Origin: Pseudomonadota bacterium
GTDB taxonomy: Bacteria; Myxococcota_A; UBA796; SXON01
DNA: 64,000 nt
Assembly (NCBI GenBank): GCA_005778355.1
Contig: SXON01000121.1
Location: 1-64,000, forward strand
Reading direction: 5' to 3'
The notes beneath the pieces are model-generated. The model saw only the letters and a list, made by a program, of their open reading frames with translations, searched no databases and had not been told where the DNA came from. A program made the position numbers and the translations under genes. The first letter of the stretch is position 1, and every line of letters starts with the position of its first letter. Shown one piece after another: positions 16,814-29,952 of this stretch.

Positions 16814-18028
16814 TCAGCCCTTCACGCACACCACTTGCTTGAGCGTGTGCACGATGTCGACAAGTTCGGCCTGCGCCGCCATCACCGCGTCGATCGACTT
16901 GTAGGCCCCCGGCGTCTCGTCGAGCACCCCCTCGTCTTTGCGGCACTCCACGCCCTCGGTGGCGGCCCGGTGCTGGGCGAGCGTGAAGCTGCGCGTGGCC
17001 TCCCCTCGCGACATCGCGCGACCGGCTCCATGCGAACAAGAATGGAAGGACATGGCGTTTCCCTTGCCTCTCACGATGAAGGACTTGGCGCCCATCGAGC
17101 CCGGGATGATGCCGAGATCCCCCTCGCCGGCGCGCACCGCGCCCTTGCGGGTAACGAAGACGTCGAGGTCGAAGTGCTCTTCCCGCGACACGTAGTTGTG
17201 GTGGCAGTTCACCGCCGACTCGTCGACCGAGAAGCGGGATAGTCCCGCCTTTCGGAGGGCCTTGAGCGTGCGCTCGAGCATCACCTCTCGGTTCGCCCGC
17301 GCGTAGCGCTGCGCCCAGTCGAGCGCCCGCCAGTAACGACGAAACGCCACCGAACCCTCCTCGAGCCAGGCGAGGTCCTGGTCGGGCAAGTCGATGCCCC
17401 GCTCGCGGATGCGCTGCCGCGCGAGATCGGTGAAGTAGGTCCCGATGTTGTTGCCCGCGCCGCGAGAGCCCGAGTGCAACATCACCCACACCGAGCCCGC
17501 CTCGTCGAGGCAAAGCTCGATGAAGTGGTTGCCGCCGCCCAGCGAACCCACCTGTACCTCGGGCCGCGCGTGCGACACACGGGGGTCGTCCTTCACGATC
17601 TGGCGGTAGTCCCCAGCGAGTTCGCTCCAGGTGGCGCTCACGAGTTCGGGGAGCTGTCCCTTGTTGGCCGGGTGACGCTCGTGGTCGCCCCGACCCACCG
17701 GCACAGCCTCCTCGATCTCGGCGCGCACGCGCGAGAGCGAGTCGGGCAAGTGATCCGCAGTGAGGGAGGTGCGCACCGCCGCCATGCCGCAGCCGATGTC
17801 GACGCCGACTGCGGCCGGCACGATGGCGCCGAACGTGGCAATGACGCTGCCAACGGTGGCGCCGCGGCCGTAATGCACGTCGGGCATGACCGCGACGTGG
17901 CTGTGGACGAAGGGTAGCCGCGCCGTCCGCTCCACCTGCTTGCGGGCGCCCTCCTCGAAGGGCACGCCGTTCACCCAGGCGCGAACGGGCACGCCGCCCT
18001 CCACCGCGATGAGCTGGTGAGAAGACAC
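16814..18028 (-). CDS. rtcB: RtcB RNA-splicing ligase
   Basis: 404 residues, the usual bacterial length, from the GTG at 18028 with GAGG 6 bases upstream; the frame stays open far upstream but without RtcB-like sequence. RtcB joins 2',3'-cyclic phosphate (3'-phosphate) and 5'-OH RNA ends using GTP and Mn2+. Metal and guanylate sites are intact: DIGCGMAAV, LGGGNHFIE, HSGSRGAGNNI, GSMGAKSFIV and the guanylated His in CSHGAGRAMSR. No rtcA, rtcR or archease gene is adjacent. It is followed on the same strand by two tRNA genes. Confidence 0.95.
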   Translation of the reverse strand: MSSHQLIAVEGGVPVRAWVNGVPFEEGARKQVERTARLPFVHSHVAVMPDVHYGRGATVGSVIATFGAIVPAAVGVDIGCGMAAVRTSLTADHLPDSLSRVRAEIEEAVPVGRGDHERHPANKGQLPELVSATWSELAGDYRQIVKDDPRVSHARPEVQVGSLGGGNHFIELCLDEAGSVWVMLHSGSRGAGNNIGTYFTDLARQRIRERGIDLPDQDLAWLEEGSVAFRRYWRALDWAQRYARANREVMLERTLKALRKAGLSRFSVDESAVNCHHNYVSREEHFDLDVFVTRKGAVRAGEGDLGIIPGSMGAKSFIVRGKGNAMSFHSCSHGAGRAMSRGEATRSFTLAQHRAATEGVECRKDEGVLDETPGAYKSIDAVMAAQAELVDIVHTLKQVVCVKG

Positions 18029-18050
18029 GACGAACCTCGAATGTCCCGGG

Positions 18051-18078
18051 AGGGTAGGCACAGGGACAGAGTTGTCAA
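18051..18078 (-). promoter_or_regulatory. Sigma-70-like promoter of rtcB
   Basis: On the minus strand, TTGACA (18078-18073) and TACCCT (18056-18051) are spaced 16 bases apart, 23 bases before the rtcB GTG. The -35 box is a perfect consensus match; the -10 keeps only the key TA...T positions. No RtcR/sigma-54 -24/-12 element is seen, consistent with housekeeping rather than stress control. Confidence 0.6.
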
Positions 18079-18118
18079 GGGATGTCTCTGCGTTCCCCCA
18101 CTCGCGTAGGATCGCGCC

Positions 18119-19327
18119 GTGCGCGTGCTCCTCGCCGTCCCCCCGCATGCGCGGCTGCGCGACCCGCCCGAGACGGTGGCCGTTCACCCCCTGACGCTCG
18201 GCTACCTCGCGGCCGCGCTCGGTCGCGACCACGATGTGCTCCAGCTCGTTCCCGACGTGCGCGCCGGGCCCGATCCCTGGAGAGAAATCGATATTATACT
18301 CGCCGACTTTCGCCCGGAGCTCGTCGGCATCAGCGCGCTGACCGCCACCCTCGATGGTGCGCTCGGCCTGGCACGACGCGCGAAGGCCATCGCCGGGGCC
18401 ACCGTCGTGATGGGCGGCCCGCATGTCTCGGCGCGACCCGGGGCCTACCAGGACGTCGATGCCGTGGTGGTGGGCGAGGGGGAGGGTGCCCTGCTCGACG
18501 TGCTCGCCGGCGCACGCGGCGTGGTGCGGCGTGAGCCCGTTGCCAACCTCGACCTCATCCCCTTCCCCCGTCGTGACAACGTGCTCTGGACGGAGGACGT
18601 CCACCCGGCCTTCTACCAGTCGATCGTCACCCTGCGCGGCTGCCCCTACGCCTGCGTCTACTGCGCCGTTCCGGGGCTCGACGAGCGCAAGACCCGCTAC
18701 CGCTCGCCCGTCAACGTGGTTGACGAGGTCGCCCAGCTCGTCGAAAATCATCGTATCCCCTACATGTTCTTCCACGACTCGGTCTTCACGCTGCACCGGC
18801 GTCGTACCGTGGAGATCCTGGAGGGCATGGTCGCCCGTGGCCTCGAGGTGCCCTTCTGCTGCCAGACCCGTGTGGACCGTGTCGACCCCGAGTTGCTGGC
18901 GCTCATGAAACGGGCCGGCTGTCACCACGTGTACTACGGCATCGAGTCGGGACACCCGGAAACTCTACGGCAAATGAGGAAAGACGTGCCGCTCGCCCGG
19001 GCGCGCGAAGCCGTGCGCCAGACGCTCGACGTGGGCATCCGCGCGAGTGGCTTCTTCATGGTGGGCTTCCCCTGGGAAACGGCGGAGCACATCGCGGCCA
19101 CCGGCGACTTCGCCACGAGCCTCGGGCTCGCCTCGCTGAGCCTCTTCTCCGCCACCCCGCTGCCCGGCACCGAGCTCGAGCGCCTGTCCGGCCAGCCCGC
19201 GCCGCCCGCCGTCGATTTCCGGGCGCCGAACGTCAACCTCACGGGGCTGACACACGAGCGATACACCGGCTTGTATCAGGCGCTCCGCGCCCGCTTCGAC
19301 GCCTACAATCTCGGCCGCAATCCGTGA
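18119..19327 (+). CDS. B12-binding-domain radical SAM protein
   Basis: 402 residues from a GTG at 18119. Residues about 1-130 form a Rossmann-like cobalamin-binding-type domain (MRVLLAVPPHARLR, VMGGPHVSARP, DAVVVGEGEGAL). The radical SAM core follows, with cluster cysteines in RGCPYACVYCAVPG (C-x3-C-x2-C), then GIESGHPETLRQM and GFFMVGFPWET. The layout is that of BchE/methyltransferase-like class B radical SAM enzymes. The substrate is unknown; neighbouring flavoprotein genes do not identify a pathway. It ends one base from the convergent carotenoid-isomerase-like gene. Confidence 0.88.
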   Translation: MRVLLAVPPHARLRDPPETVAVHPLTLGYLAAALGRDHDVLQLVPDVRAGPDPWREIDIILADFRPELVGISALTATLDGALGLARRAKAIAGATVVMGGPHVSARPGAYQDVDAVVVGEGEGALLDVLAGARGVVRREPVANLDLIPFPRRDNVLWTEDVHPAFYQSIVTLRGCPYACVYCAVPGLDERKTRYRSPVNVVDEVAQLVENHRIPYMFFHDSVFTLHRRRTVEILEGMVARGLEVPFCCQTRVDRVDPELLALMKRAGCHHVYYGIESGHPETLRQMRKDVPLARAREAVRQTLDVGIRASGFFMVGFPWETAEHIAATGDFATSLGLASLSLFSATPLPGTELERLSGQPAPPAVDFRAPNVNLTGLTHERYTGLYQALRARFDAYNLGRNP

Positions 19328-19328
19328 T

Positions 19329-23262
<3,934 letters not shown>

Positions 23263-23309
23263 ACCCGACCGCGCCTCCCCCGCAAACGACGGGCGCCCGG
23301 CTGTCGGGA

Positions 23310-24164
23310 CTACTTTTTCGCTCTGGGGTGGGCCTTGCGGTAGGCGGCTCTCAGGCTGTCGAGATCGAGGTGCGTGTAGCGTTGGGTGGTGGACAAGGAG
23401 GCGTGACCGAGGAGCTCCTGGACGGCGCGAATATCGGCGCCGTTGGCCACGAGGTGCGTGGCGAAACTGTGGCGCAAGGCATGGGGGTGCACGTCGGGGG
23501 CCTGGGCAGCGTCCCCCCCCTGGCGCACGATGTCCCACGCGGAGCGCACGCCCAGCCGGGCCCCGCGCTTGTTGAGGAAGAGGGGGCCAGAGGCCCCGCC
23601 CCGCCCCGCCAGGAGCTCGCGCGCGGCGTCGATCGCGCCCTGCCCCAGCGGGACAATGCGCTCCTTGTCCCCCTTGCCATGGCGCACGCGCACCGTGCCC
23701 TCGTGCAACTCGAGGTCATCGACGTCGAGCGCCACCAGCTCCGAGACGCGTAGACCGGCGCCGTAGGCGATCTCGAGCAGCGCACGATCCCGAACGGTGA
23801 GCGGAGACTCCACCACCCGGCTCGCCTCGTCAACCTCGAGCACGCGCGGCAGGGGGAGCGTCACCCGGGGGGCGCGCAGGCGGTCGGCCGGGCTCGCGTC
23901 GATCAGCCCCTCCCGTTGGCACCAACGGTAGAAACTGCGCAAGCTAGAAATCCTTCGGGCGAGGCTCGACGGCGCGCGCGCCCCCGTCGCCAACCATCGT
24001 CGTAAGTCAGCGATGCTTGCAGTCAACAGATCGCGCGGCGCCACGCTCGCGGCAAGGCCGTTGAGCTCCGTCCCATAGGCGCGCAGCGTGTGCGGCGAGG
24101 CGCCCTTCTCGGCGGCAAGGTGATCGAGGTAACGGCCCACGACTTGCGACATCGCCGCCATCAT
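23310..24164 (-). CDS. Tyrosine recombinase XerC/XerD-like
   Basis: 284 residues from the ATG at 24164, or 300 from the ATG at 24212; the longer form would leave only 8 bases before divergent topA. An SAM-like N-terminal core-binding domain (YLDHLAAEKGASPHTLRAYG) precedes the catalytic domain. All catalytic residues are visible: Arg in GLRVSEL, Lys in GKGDKERIV, H-x2-R in HALRHSFATHL, His in LLGHASLSTTQ, Tyr in RYTHLD. Size and context (beside topA, no integration-module genes) favour chromosome dimer resolution rather than a phage integrase. The dif site was not found here. Confidence 0.88.
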   Translation of the reverse strand: MMAAMSQVVGRYLDHLAAEKGASPHTLRAYGTELNGLAASVAPRDLLTASIADLRRWLATGARAPSSLARRISSLRSFYRWCQREGLIDASPADRLRAPRVTLPLPRVLEVDEASRVVESPLTVRDRALLEIAYGAGLRVSELVALDVDDLELHEGTVRVRHGKGDKERIVPLGQGAIDAARELLAGRGGASGPLFLNKRGARLGVRSAWDIVRQGGDAAQAPDVHPHALRHSFATHLVANGADIRAVQELLGHASLSTTQRYTHLDLDSLRAAYRKAHPRAKK

Positions 24165-24220
24165 AAGCCGCTCACGACGTGCTTGCTCGGAAGGGGGGCG
24201 GGGAGTATCCATGCGCCCCC

Positions 24221-27025
24221 ATGTCGAAGCCCCTCGTCATCGTCGAGTCGCCCACGAAGCAGAAATTGATCCAGAAGTTCCTGGGTAACGACTACGTGGT
24301 GGAGGCCAGCGTGGGCCACATCCGCGACATCCCGGAGCCGAAGGAGCTGCCCGACGAGCACAAGAAGGGCCCCTACGCCGAGTTCGGCATCGACATCGAC
24401 TCGGACTTCAAGCCCCTCTACGTCGTCGATCCGAGAAAGAAAGCGAAGATCAAGGAGCTCAAAGACAAGCTCAAGTCGGCCTCCGCCCTCTACCTCGCAA
24501 CCGACGAAGACCGAGAGGGCGAAAGCATCTCCTGGCACCTCGTCGAGGAGCTCAAACCTCGGGTTCCCGTGAAGCGCATGGTGTTTCACGAGATCACCCC
24601 CGAGGCCATCCGCGCGGCGCTCGCGAGCCCCCGCGCCATCGACCAGGACCTGGTGTCGGCGCAGGAAACACGCCGGGTCATCGATCGACTTTTCGGTTTC
24701 GCCACGTCGCGCGTCTTGTGGCGTAAGCTGCGCGGGGCACGAAGCGCGGGCCGGGTGCAAACCCCCGCGGTGCGCCTGCTGGTGGAACGCGAGCGTGCGC
24801 GCATGGCGTTCCGGGCGAGCGACTGGTGGGGCATCGAGGGCAGCTTTGGCGCGCAGGCCGGCACGATCCCTGCGAACCTCGCGGAGGTCGGTGGCAAGCG
24901 CGTGGCCAGCGGTCGCGACTTCGACGAGACCACCGGGAAGCTGAAGGCCAAGGACGTCGTCCTGCTCGACGAGCCGGCGGCGAAGGCGCTGGTGTCGCGA
25001 CTGTCCCCCCGCCAAGGGCGCGTGGAGAGCGTCGAGAGCAAGCCCTGGAAGGAGTCGCCGAAGCCCCCCTTCACCACCAGCACCATCCAGCAGGAGGCGA
25101 ACCGCAAGCTTCGCTGGGGTGCCGACCGCACCATGAAGGTGGCCCAGCGCCTCTACGAGAGCGGCTGGATCACCTACATGCGCACCGACAGCTTCGCGCT
25201 CTCCGACCAGGCCATCAACGCGGCCCGCACCCTGATCGCCGGAGCCTACGGCGCCGCCTACCTGCCGCAGGCCCCGCGTCGCTACAAGAGCACCGCCAAG
25301 AACGCCCCGGAAGCCCACGAGGCCATCCGGCCCGCGGGCACCCATTTCCGCGGCATCGACGAGGCCCGCCGCGAGCTCGACGCCGACGGCGCGCGGCTCT
25401 ACGAGCTGGTGTGGAAGCGTACCGTGGCCTGCCAGATGGCCGACGCCAACGGCCAGGGCGTGACCGTGCGCATCGGGGTTGACGACGCCCGCTTCGTCGC
25501 CACCGGCCGGACCATCGACTTCCCCGGCTACCGGCGCGCCTACGTGGAAGGCAGCGACGACCCCGAGGCCGACCTGGCCGATCAGGAACGCATCCTCCCC
25601 GCGGTGCGGCCGGGCGACGTTGTGACGGTGCGCGAGCTCGTGGCCAAGGGCCACACCACCCAGCCGCCGGCGCGGCTCACCGAGGCCACGCTCATCAAGG
25701 AGCTGGAGCACCTCGGCATCGGCCGTCCCAGCACCTACGCCGACATCATCAAGAAGATCATCGACCGAAACTACGCCTTCCAGCGAAGTACGGCGCTCGT
25801 CCCCACCCACGCGGCCTTCCTGCTCACCGCCTTCCTCGAGTCGCAACTCGCCGAGCTGGCCGCCTACGACTTCACCGCCAAGCTCGAGGAAGACCTCGAC
25901 CAAATCTCCCTCGGCAAGGCGCGGCGCACCAGCGTGCTGACCGCCTTCTACAAGGGCGATCGCGGGCTCCGGGGTCGCCTCGACGCTTCGCTCGCCTCCC
26001 GTGATGACGGCTTCTACCGATTGCCGCTGACCGGCGAGCCCTCCACCCGCTTCCACGTGCGCGTGGGCCAGTACGGCGCCTACGTGACCGACGCGAACAA
26101 CGGCACCGCCAACATCCCCGGCGACATGGCACCCGACGAGGTGACGGAGCTGTGGGCGGAGAAGGCCCTCCAGGCCAAGGCCGACGGCCCGCGCAGCCTG
26201 GGCAACGCGCCCAGTGGCAAGCCCGTTTTCATGTTCAATGGCCGCTTCGGTCCCTACGTGCAGCTCGGCGAGGCCGAGGGCAAGGAGAAGCCACCCCGCT
26301 CCTCGTTGCCCGAGGGCATCACGATGGAAACGGTCACGCTCGAGCAGGCGCTCGGGCTCCTGGCCCTTCCTCGCGCGCTCGGTAAGGGGCCGGGCGGCGA
26401 GCCGGTGACGGCCAACATCGGGCGTTTTGGCCAGTACGTGAAGATGGGCGAGCAGTCGCGCACGCTGGCGCCCGGGCAGGGCGTGCTCACCGTGACGCTC
26501 GACGAGGCCCTGGCGCTCCTGGCGCAGGCGAACGGTCGCGTGGCTCGGCGCGGCAAGCCGGAGGCGATGAAGGAGCTCGGGGCCGATCCGCACTCGGGCA
26601 AGCCCGTGAAGCTGATGGCGGGCCGCTTCGGCCCCTACGTGACCGACGGCGAGACCAACGCCACCCTGCCCAAGGGCAGCTCGCCCGAGGGCGTGTCGCT
26701 CGAGGAAGCGGCCGCGCTGCTCGCCCGCAAGCGCGAGGCGGGGCCCTCCCCGAAGCGCGGGCGATTCGCGAAGAAGGCGGCCGCGCCGAAGGCTGCGGGC
26801 GCAGCGAAGAAGGCCGCGCCTGCCAAGAAGGCCGCCCCGGCGAAGAAGCCCGCGGCGGCAAAGGCGACCTCCGGGGGGCCGAAGGCCGCCGCGGCGACCA
26901 AGAAGGCGTCGCCCACGAAGAAGGCAGAGGCCAAGGCGACCGCTGTAGCGAAGAAGCCCGCCGCCACCAAGAAACCGGCCGCGACGAAGAAGAAGCCTTC
27001 CGCCGCCACCGAGGCCCTGCCGTAG
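24221..27025 (+). CDS. topA: DNA topoisomerase I
   Basis: 934 residues from the ATG at 24221. The TOPRIM domain opens with LVIVESPTKQKLIQKFLG and contains YLATDEDREGESISWHL. The active-site Tyr319 lies in GWITYMRTDSFALS. Type IA topoisomerases relax negative supercoils by single-strand passage. The Cys4 zinc fingers of E. coli TopA are absent. Instead there are three TopoI C-terminal repeats (GRFGPYVQLGE, GRFGQYVKMGE, GRFGPYVTDGE) and a Lys/Ala/Pro-rich tail of about 90 residues (KKAAPAKKAAPAKKPAAAK). Such basic tails are known from actinobacteria and myxobacteria and probably bind DNA. Confidence 0.97.
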   Translation: MSKPLVIVESPTKQKLIQKFLGNDYVVEASVGHIRDIPEPKELPDEHKKGPYAEFGIDIDSDFKPLYVVDPRKKAKIKELKDKLKSASALYLATDEDREGESISWHLVEELKPRVPVKRMVFHEITPEAIRAALASPRAIDQDLVSAQETRRVIDRLFGFATSRVLWRKLRGARSAGRVQTPAVRLLVERERARMAFRASDWWGIEGSFGAQAGTIPANLAEVGGKRVASGRDFDETTGKLKAKDVVLLDEPAAKALVSRLSPRQGRVESVESKPWKESPKPPFTTSTIQQEANRKLRWGADRTMKVAQRLYESGWITYMRTDSFALSDQAINAARTLIAGAYGAAYLPQAPRRYKSTAKNAPEAHEAIRPAGTHFRGIDEARRELDADGARLYELVWKRTVACQMADANGQGVTVRIGVDDARFVATGRTIDFPGYRRAYVEGSDDPEADLADQERILPAVRPGDVVTVRELVAKGHTTQPPARLTEATLIKELEHLGIGRPSTYADIIKKIIDRNYAFQRSTALVPTHAAFLLTAFLESQLAELAAYDFTAKLEEDLDQISLGKARRTSVLTAFYKGDRGLRGRLDASLASRDDGFYRLPLTGEPSTRFHVRVGQYGAYVTDANNGTANIPGDMAPDEVTELWAEKALQAKADGPRSLGNAPSGKPVFMFNGRFGPYVQLGEAEGKEKPPRSSLPEGITMETVTLEQALGLLALPRALGKGPGGEPVTANIGRFGQYVKMGEQSRTLAPGQGVLTVTLDEALALLAQANGRVARRGKPEAMKELGADPHSGKPVKLMAGRFGPYVTDGETNATLPKGSSPEGVSLEEAAALLARKREAGPSPKRGRFAKKAAAPKAAGAAKKAAPAKKAAPAKKPAAAKATSGGPKAAAATKKASPTKKAEAKATAVAKKPAATKKPAATKKKPSAATEALP

Positions 27026-27037
27026 CCCCGGCGCACA

Positions 27038-27910
27038 TTGACCCCCCTCCTGTCGATGCTCGCGAGCACGCTGTGCTTCGCGATGATGTCCACCTGCGTG
27101 GCGCTGGCGCACACGCGGGCGCCGGAGCTCGGCACGGCGCTGTCGAGCTTCGTTCGCTCCGTCGTGAACCTGGGACTCCTTCTGGTGCTGGCGCGGGGGA
27201 GCGCGAAGGCACTGTTCGGTGACCGTCGCCCGGCGCTCTGGTGGCGCGGCCTCAGCGGTGCCTTGGCGCTCATCACCTACTTCGCCGCGCTGTCGCGCAT
27301 CGGCGCGGGCGAAGCCGCCTTCCTCAACCAGACCTCCAGCGCCTGGGTGGCCGCGATCGCGCCGCTGGCGCTCGGAGAGCGAACCTCGCCCCTCACTTGG
27401 CTCGCGGTGCTCGCCAGCGCCATCGGAACCGCCATGCTCGGCTGGCCCCGGCTCGACGCGCCCACCGGCGACCTCGCTGGCCGCGCGCTGGGCCTCGTCT
27501 CCGGCCTCGCCGCCGCCGCTGCCTACCTGACGATCCGCCGCGCCTCGGCCACCAACGGTCCCGCCGTCATCGTCTTCTACTTCACGCTGATGTCGGCCAT
27601 CGCCAGCGCCGTCATGCTGGTAGTTCTCCCGGCACCGCCCCCCACCGATCCCCTGGCCTGGGCCTACCTCGTTGGCGCGGGGCTCTTCGCCACCGGAGGG
27701 CAGCTCTTGATGACCTCGGCCTACCAGCAGGGCCCCGTGGCCACGCTGGCGGCCGTGTCTGCGGGCACGCCGCTCTTCACGACGCTCCTCGCCGCAGTGG
27801 CGCTGGAGCAGCGTCCCGACGCGCTCGCCCGAGTGGGCATGGGCGTGCTCGTGCTCGCGAGCGTGGCCTTGCCCTTCCTCTCGCTGCGACAGGGGCAGCG
27901 CGGCGCGTGA
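27038..27910 (+). CDS. EamA/DMT-family transporter
   Basis: 290 residues starting from a TTG at 27038, 12 bases after topA. Ten hydrophobic helices fall in two EamA repeats; GALALITYFAALSRIGAGEA and LLMTSAYQQGPVATLAAV are the corresponding family segments. It is a drug/metabolite-type inner-membrane exporter of unknown substrate. An upstream ATG is not available, and the TTG start is chosen because it sits right before the first helix. Confidence 0.85.
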   Translation: MTPLLSMLASTLCFAMMSTCVALAHTRAPELGTALSSFVRSVVNLGLLLVLARGSAKALFGDRRPALWWRGLSGALALITYFAALSRIGAGEAAFLNQTSSAWVAAIAPLALGERTSPLTWLAVLASAIGTAMLGWPRLDAPTGDLAGRALGLVSGLAAAAAYLTIRRASATNGPAVIVFYFTLMSAIASAVMLVVLPAPPPTDPLAWAYLVGAGLFATGGQLLMTSAYQQGPVATLAAVSAGTPLFTTLLAAVALEQRPDALARVGMGVLVLASVALPFLSLRQGQRGA

Positions 27911-27922
27911 TAGGGCGGCAAC

Positions 27923-29203
27923 GTGGCTAATCACGGCGAGCGTATCGGCCCCTTCGAACTGCAGGAGGTGCTCGCGGTGCGGCCGCGCTCGAACCTGTGG
28001 CGAGCGGTGCGGACCGACGGCCAGAGCCGGGGACCGCGCGACGTCGTCTTGCGACTCGCGCACGACGCCGCCGACGGAGAGGCCATCGCGGAGCTGCGGA
28101 AGGAGTACGACGCGCTCCGAGCCATCGACGACCCCCGCGTGCGCAAGGCGTGGGGTTTCTACCCGGGCTTCGGCGCGCTCGCCCTCGAGTACATCGACGG
28201 GGTGAGCCTCGCCTGGGTGATCCAGCAAGCCACCCAACGGGCGCTCGACTTCGACCTGGCCACGCGGGTCGACATCCTGGTGGAGCTGGCCAACGCCCTG
28301 CGGGTGGCCCACGAGGTGGGCGTTGTGCACGCGCGACTCTGTGCCGACACCGTGCGCCTACGTCGCGACGGCAACGTCGTCATCACCGACTTCGCGCTCC
28401 CGGTCGACCGCCTCGCCGTGGTGCCACCGGAGATCGCCGCCGGCGCCTCCGTCGCGACGCCCACCGACCAGTGGCTCCTCGGCGCCCTCGCCGTGCACCT
28501 GCTGCTCGGCGAGACTCTTCTCGGGGGCGAGCCCGGCAGGCCAGCCGATGGTCGGCGCGACCTCACGCCGTGGTTGGCCCGCGTCGAGGGCGTCTCCCCG
28601 CGCATGGCCCGCGTGGCCGCGAAGCTCCTCGCACGCGACCCGCGCGACCGGTATGGCAGCGAGGGCCTCCTGGTCAAAGACCTCTTGTCGGCGCTGCGGG
28701 AAACTGCCGATGCCCCGCGCCGCGACCTGCTCGCCCGCAAGGCCCACCTGCGCCGGCCGCAGGGGGAGGTGGCCCCGGTGGTGCGCTCGCCGCGCCTGGC
28801 CGCCCGTCCAGGAGCGGAAGACACGCGCACCGCCCCCATGGGTGAGCAGCCACCACCTCGTCAACCCGTCGCCGTTCCGTCGCCCGCGACGCCGCCGCGA
28901 CCTGCGCCCCCCGACGACGATGCCGACGCCACCAGCGTGGAGCTGCGCTTGCCCACGCCGGCGCCCTGGAAGCCACGGGCGGTCTCGTTCCAGTCTTCCC
29001 ACGACCTCGTCGACGCGGTCGTCGACGACGACGACGCCGTGACCACCCCACGCGGTCTCCCCCCGCCGGCACCGGAGGAGGACCGCGAGTCGGAGGAGCC
29101 GACGTCGGCAGGCCCGAGGATGGTGCCCGACTGGGTGGCCGCCTGGGCCCTGGTGATGCTGCTGGCCGTGGGCGTCTGGGCCATCGTCACCCGGATCTTC
29201 TAG
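27923..29203 (+). CDS. Ser/Thr pseudokinase with C-terminal membrane anchor
   Basis: 426 residues. Residues about 8-265 follow the protein-kinase fold (IGPFELQEVLAV start, EYIDGVSLAWVI hinge, then VVHARLCADTVRLRRDGNVV). The catalytic elements are gone: HRD is HAR, DFG is DFA, the Gly-rich loop lacks its glycines and the ATP-binding Lys region reads VVLRLA. It is therefore a pseudokinase. A Pro-rich linker (about 290-385) leads to one C-terminal transmembrane helix (WVAAWALVMLLAVGVWAIVT). Myxobacteria carry many kinases of this architecture; a scaffolding or sensing role is likely. Confidence 0.8.
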   Translation: MANHGERIGPFELQEVLAVRPRSNLWRAVRTDGQSRGPRDVVLRLAHDAADGEAIAELRKEYDALRAIDDPRVRKAWGFYPGFGALALEYIDGVSLAWVIQQATQRALDFDLATRVDILVELANALRVAHEVGVVHARLCADTVRLRRDGNVVITDFALPVDRLAVVPPEIAAGASVATPTDQWLLGALAVHLLLGETLLGGEPGRPADGRRDLTPWLARVEGVSPRMARVAAKLLARDPRDRYGSEGLLVKDLLSALRETADAPRRDLLARKAHLRRPQGEVAPVVRSPRLAARPGAEDTRTAPMGEQPPPRQPVAVPSPATPPRPAPPDDDADATSVELRLPTPAPWKPRAVSFQSSHDLVDAVVDDDDAVTTPRGLPPPAPEEDRESEEPTSAGPRMVPDWVAAWALVMLLAVGVWAIVTRIF

Positions 29204-29952
29204 TGTTGGCCGTGCTTCCGGTGCGCACGCCGACGCTGCCGCCCGCCACGCACACCAACTGCTACCGGCTCGGCGACACGGTGATCGACCCCGCCTCGCC
29301 CTACCCCGACGAGCAAGAACGCCTAGCGTCGTGGGCCGGGGGGGTGCGCCGCATCCTGGTGACGCACCACCACGAGGACCACGTGGGCGGCGTCGCCGAC
29401 CTCCGCGCCCGTAGCGGTGCGCGCGTGTGCGCCCATCGCGATGCGCGGCTGCCGTTCCCGGTCGACGAGACGCTCGAGGATCTCGACACCATCGATACCG
29501 GAGAGGGCGTCCTGGTCGCCCTACACACGCCCGGGCACGCCGACGGTCACCTGGCGTTCCTGGTGGACGGGACGGGCGACGTGGTCGCCGGCGACCTCGT
29601 GGCCGGCTTCGGGACCATCGTGCTGGTACCCCCCGAGGGACAGCTCGCGGCCTACCTCGCGAGCCTCGCCCGCGTGCGCCCGCTGGCGACGACGCTCCAC
29701 CCGGCCCATGGTCCCGCCTGCTCCGGCGCCCTCGCCGACCAGTACATCGCCCACCGCCACATGCGCACGGGGCAATTCCTCGCCGCGCTGAGGGCCGGCG
29801 CCAGCAGTCCCGACGGCATCGCGCGGGCGGTGTACGCGACGGTTCCCGGCGCCAACCTCGGCCTCGCCGCGCTCCAGGTGCGCACGCACCTCGCGTGGAT
29901 GCGCGCGGAGGGGCTGGCCCGGGAGGAGAGCGGTCGTTGGACCTCCATCTAG
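29203..29952 (+). CDS. MBL-fold metallo-hydrolase
   Basis: 249 residues. The metal-binding motif THHHEDHVGG, a second His in LHTPGHADGH, Asp in VAGDLVAG and LHPAHGP supply the standard dinuclear zinc ligands. The C-terminal helical part (RTGQFLAALRAGASSPDGIA ... LGLAALQVRTHLAWMRAEG) matches LACTB2/RNase-like or glyoxalase-II-like members with a winged-helix tail. The GTG start at 29203 shares its G with the TAG stop of the pseudokinase gene, so the genes are coupled. Substrate unknown. Confidence 0.85.
   Translation: MLAVLPVRTPTLPPATHTNCYRLGDTVIDPASPYPDEQERLASWAGGVRRILVTHHHEDHVGGVADLRARSGARVCAHRDARLPFPVDETLEDLDTIDTGEGVLVALHTPGHADGHLAFLVDGTGDVVAGDLVAGFGTIVLVPPEGQLAAYLASLARVRPLATTLHPAHGPACSGALADQYIAHRHMRTGQFLAALRAGASSPDGIARAVYATVPGANLGLAALQVRTHLAWMRAEGLAREESGRWTSI

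Noticed and set aside
18029-18955. Upstream extension of the rtcB frame opposite the radical SAM gene
   Set aside because: No RtcB homology beyond the GTG at 18028, and a promoter lies in between.
23310-24164. Mobile-element integrase
   Set aside because: No attachment repeats or phage genes; size and topA neighbourhood fit a housekeeping Xer recombinase.
26760-27020. Repetitive AAG/GCC tract at the end of topA
   Set aside because: In-frame Lys/Ala/Pro-rich tail of the protein, not a separate repeat element.
24161-28330. A 1389-codon open frame opposite topA and the transporter
   Set aside because: It is antisense to clearly conserved genes, is Gly/Arg/His-rich without domains, and arises from GC-rich codon structure.
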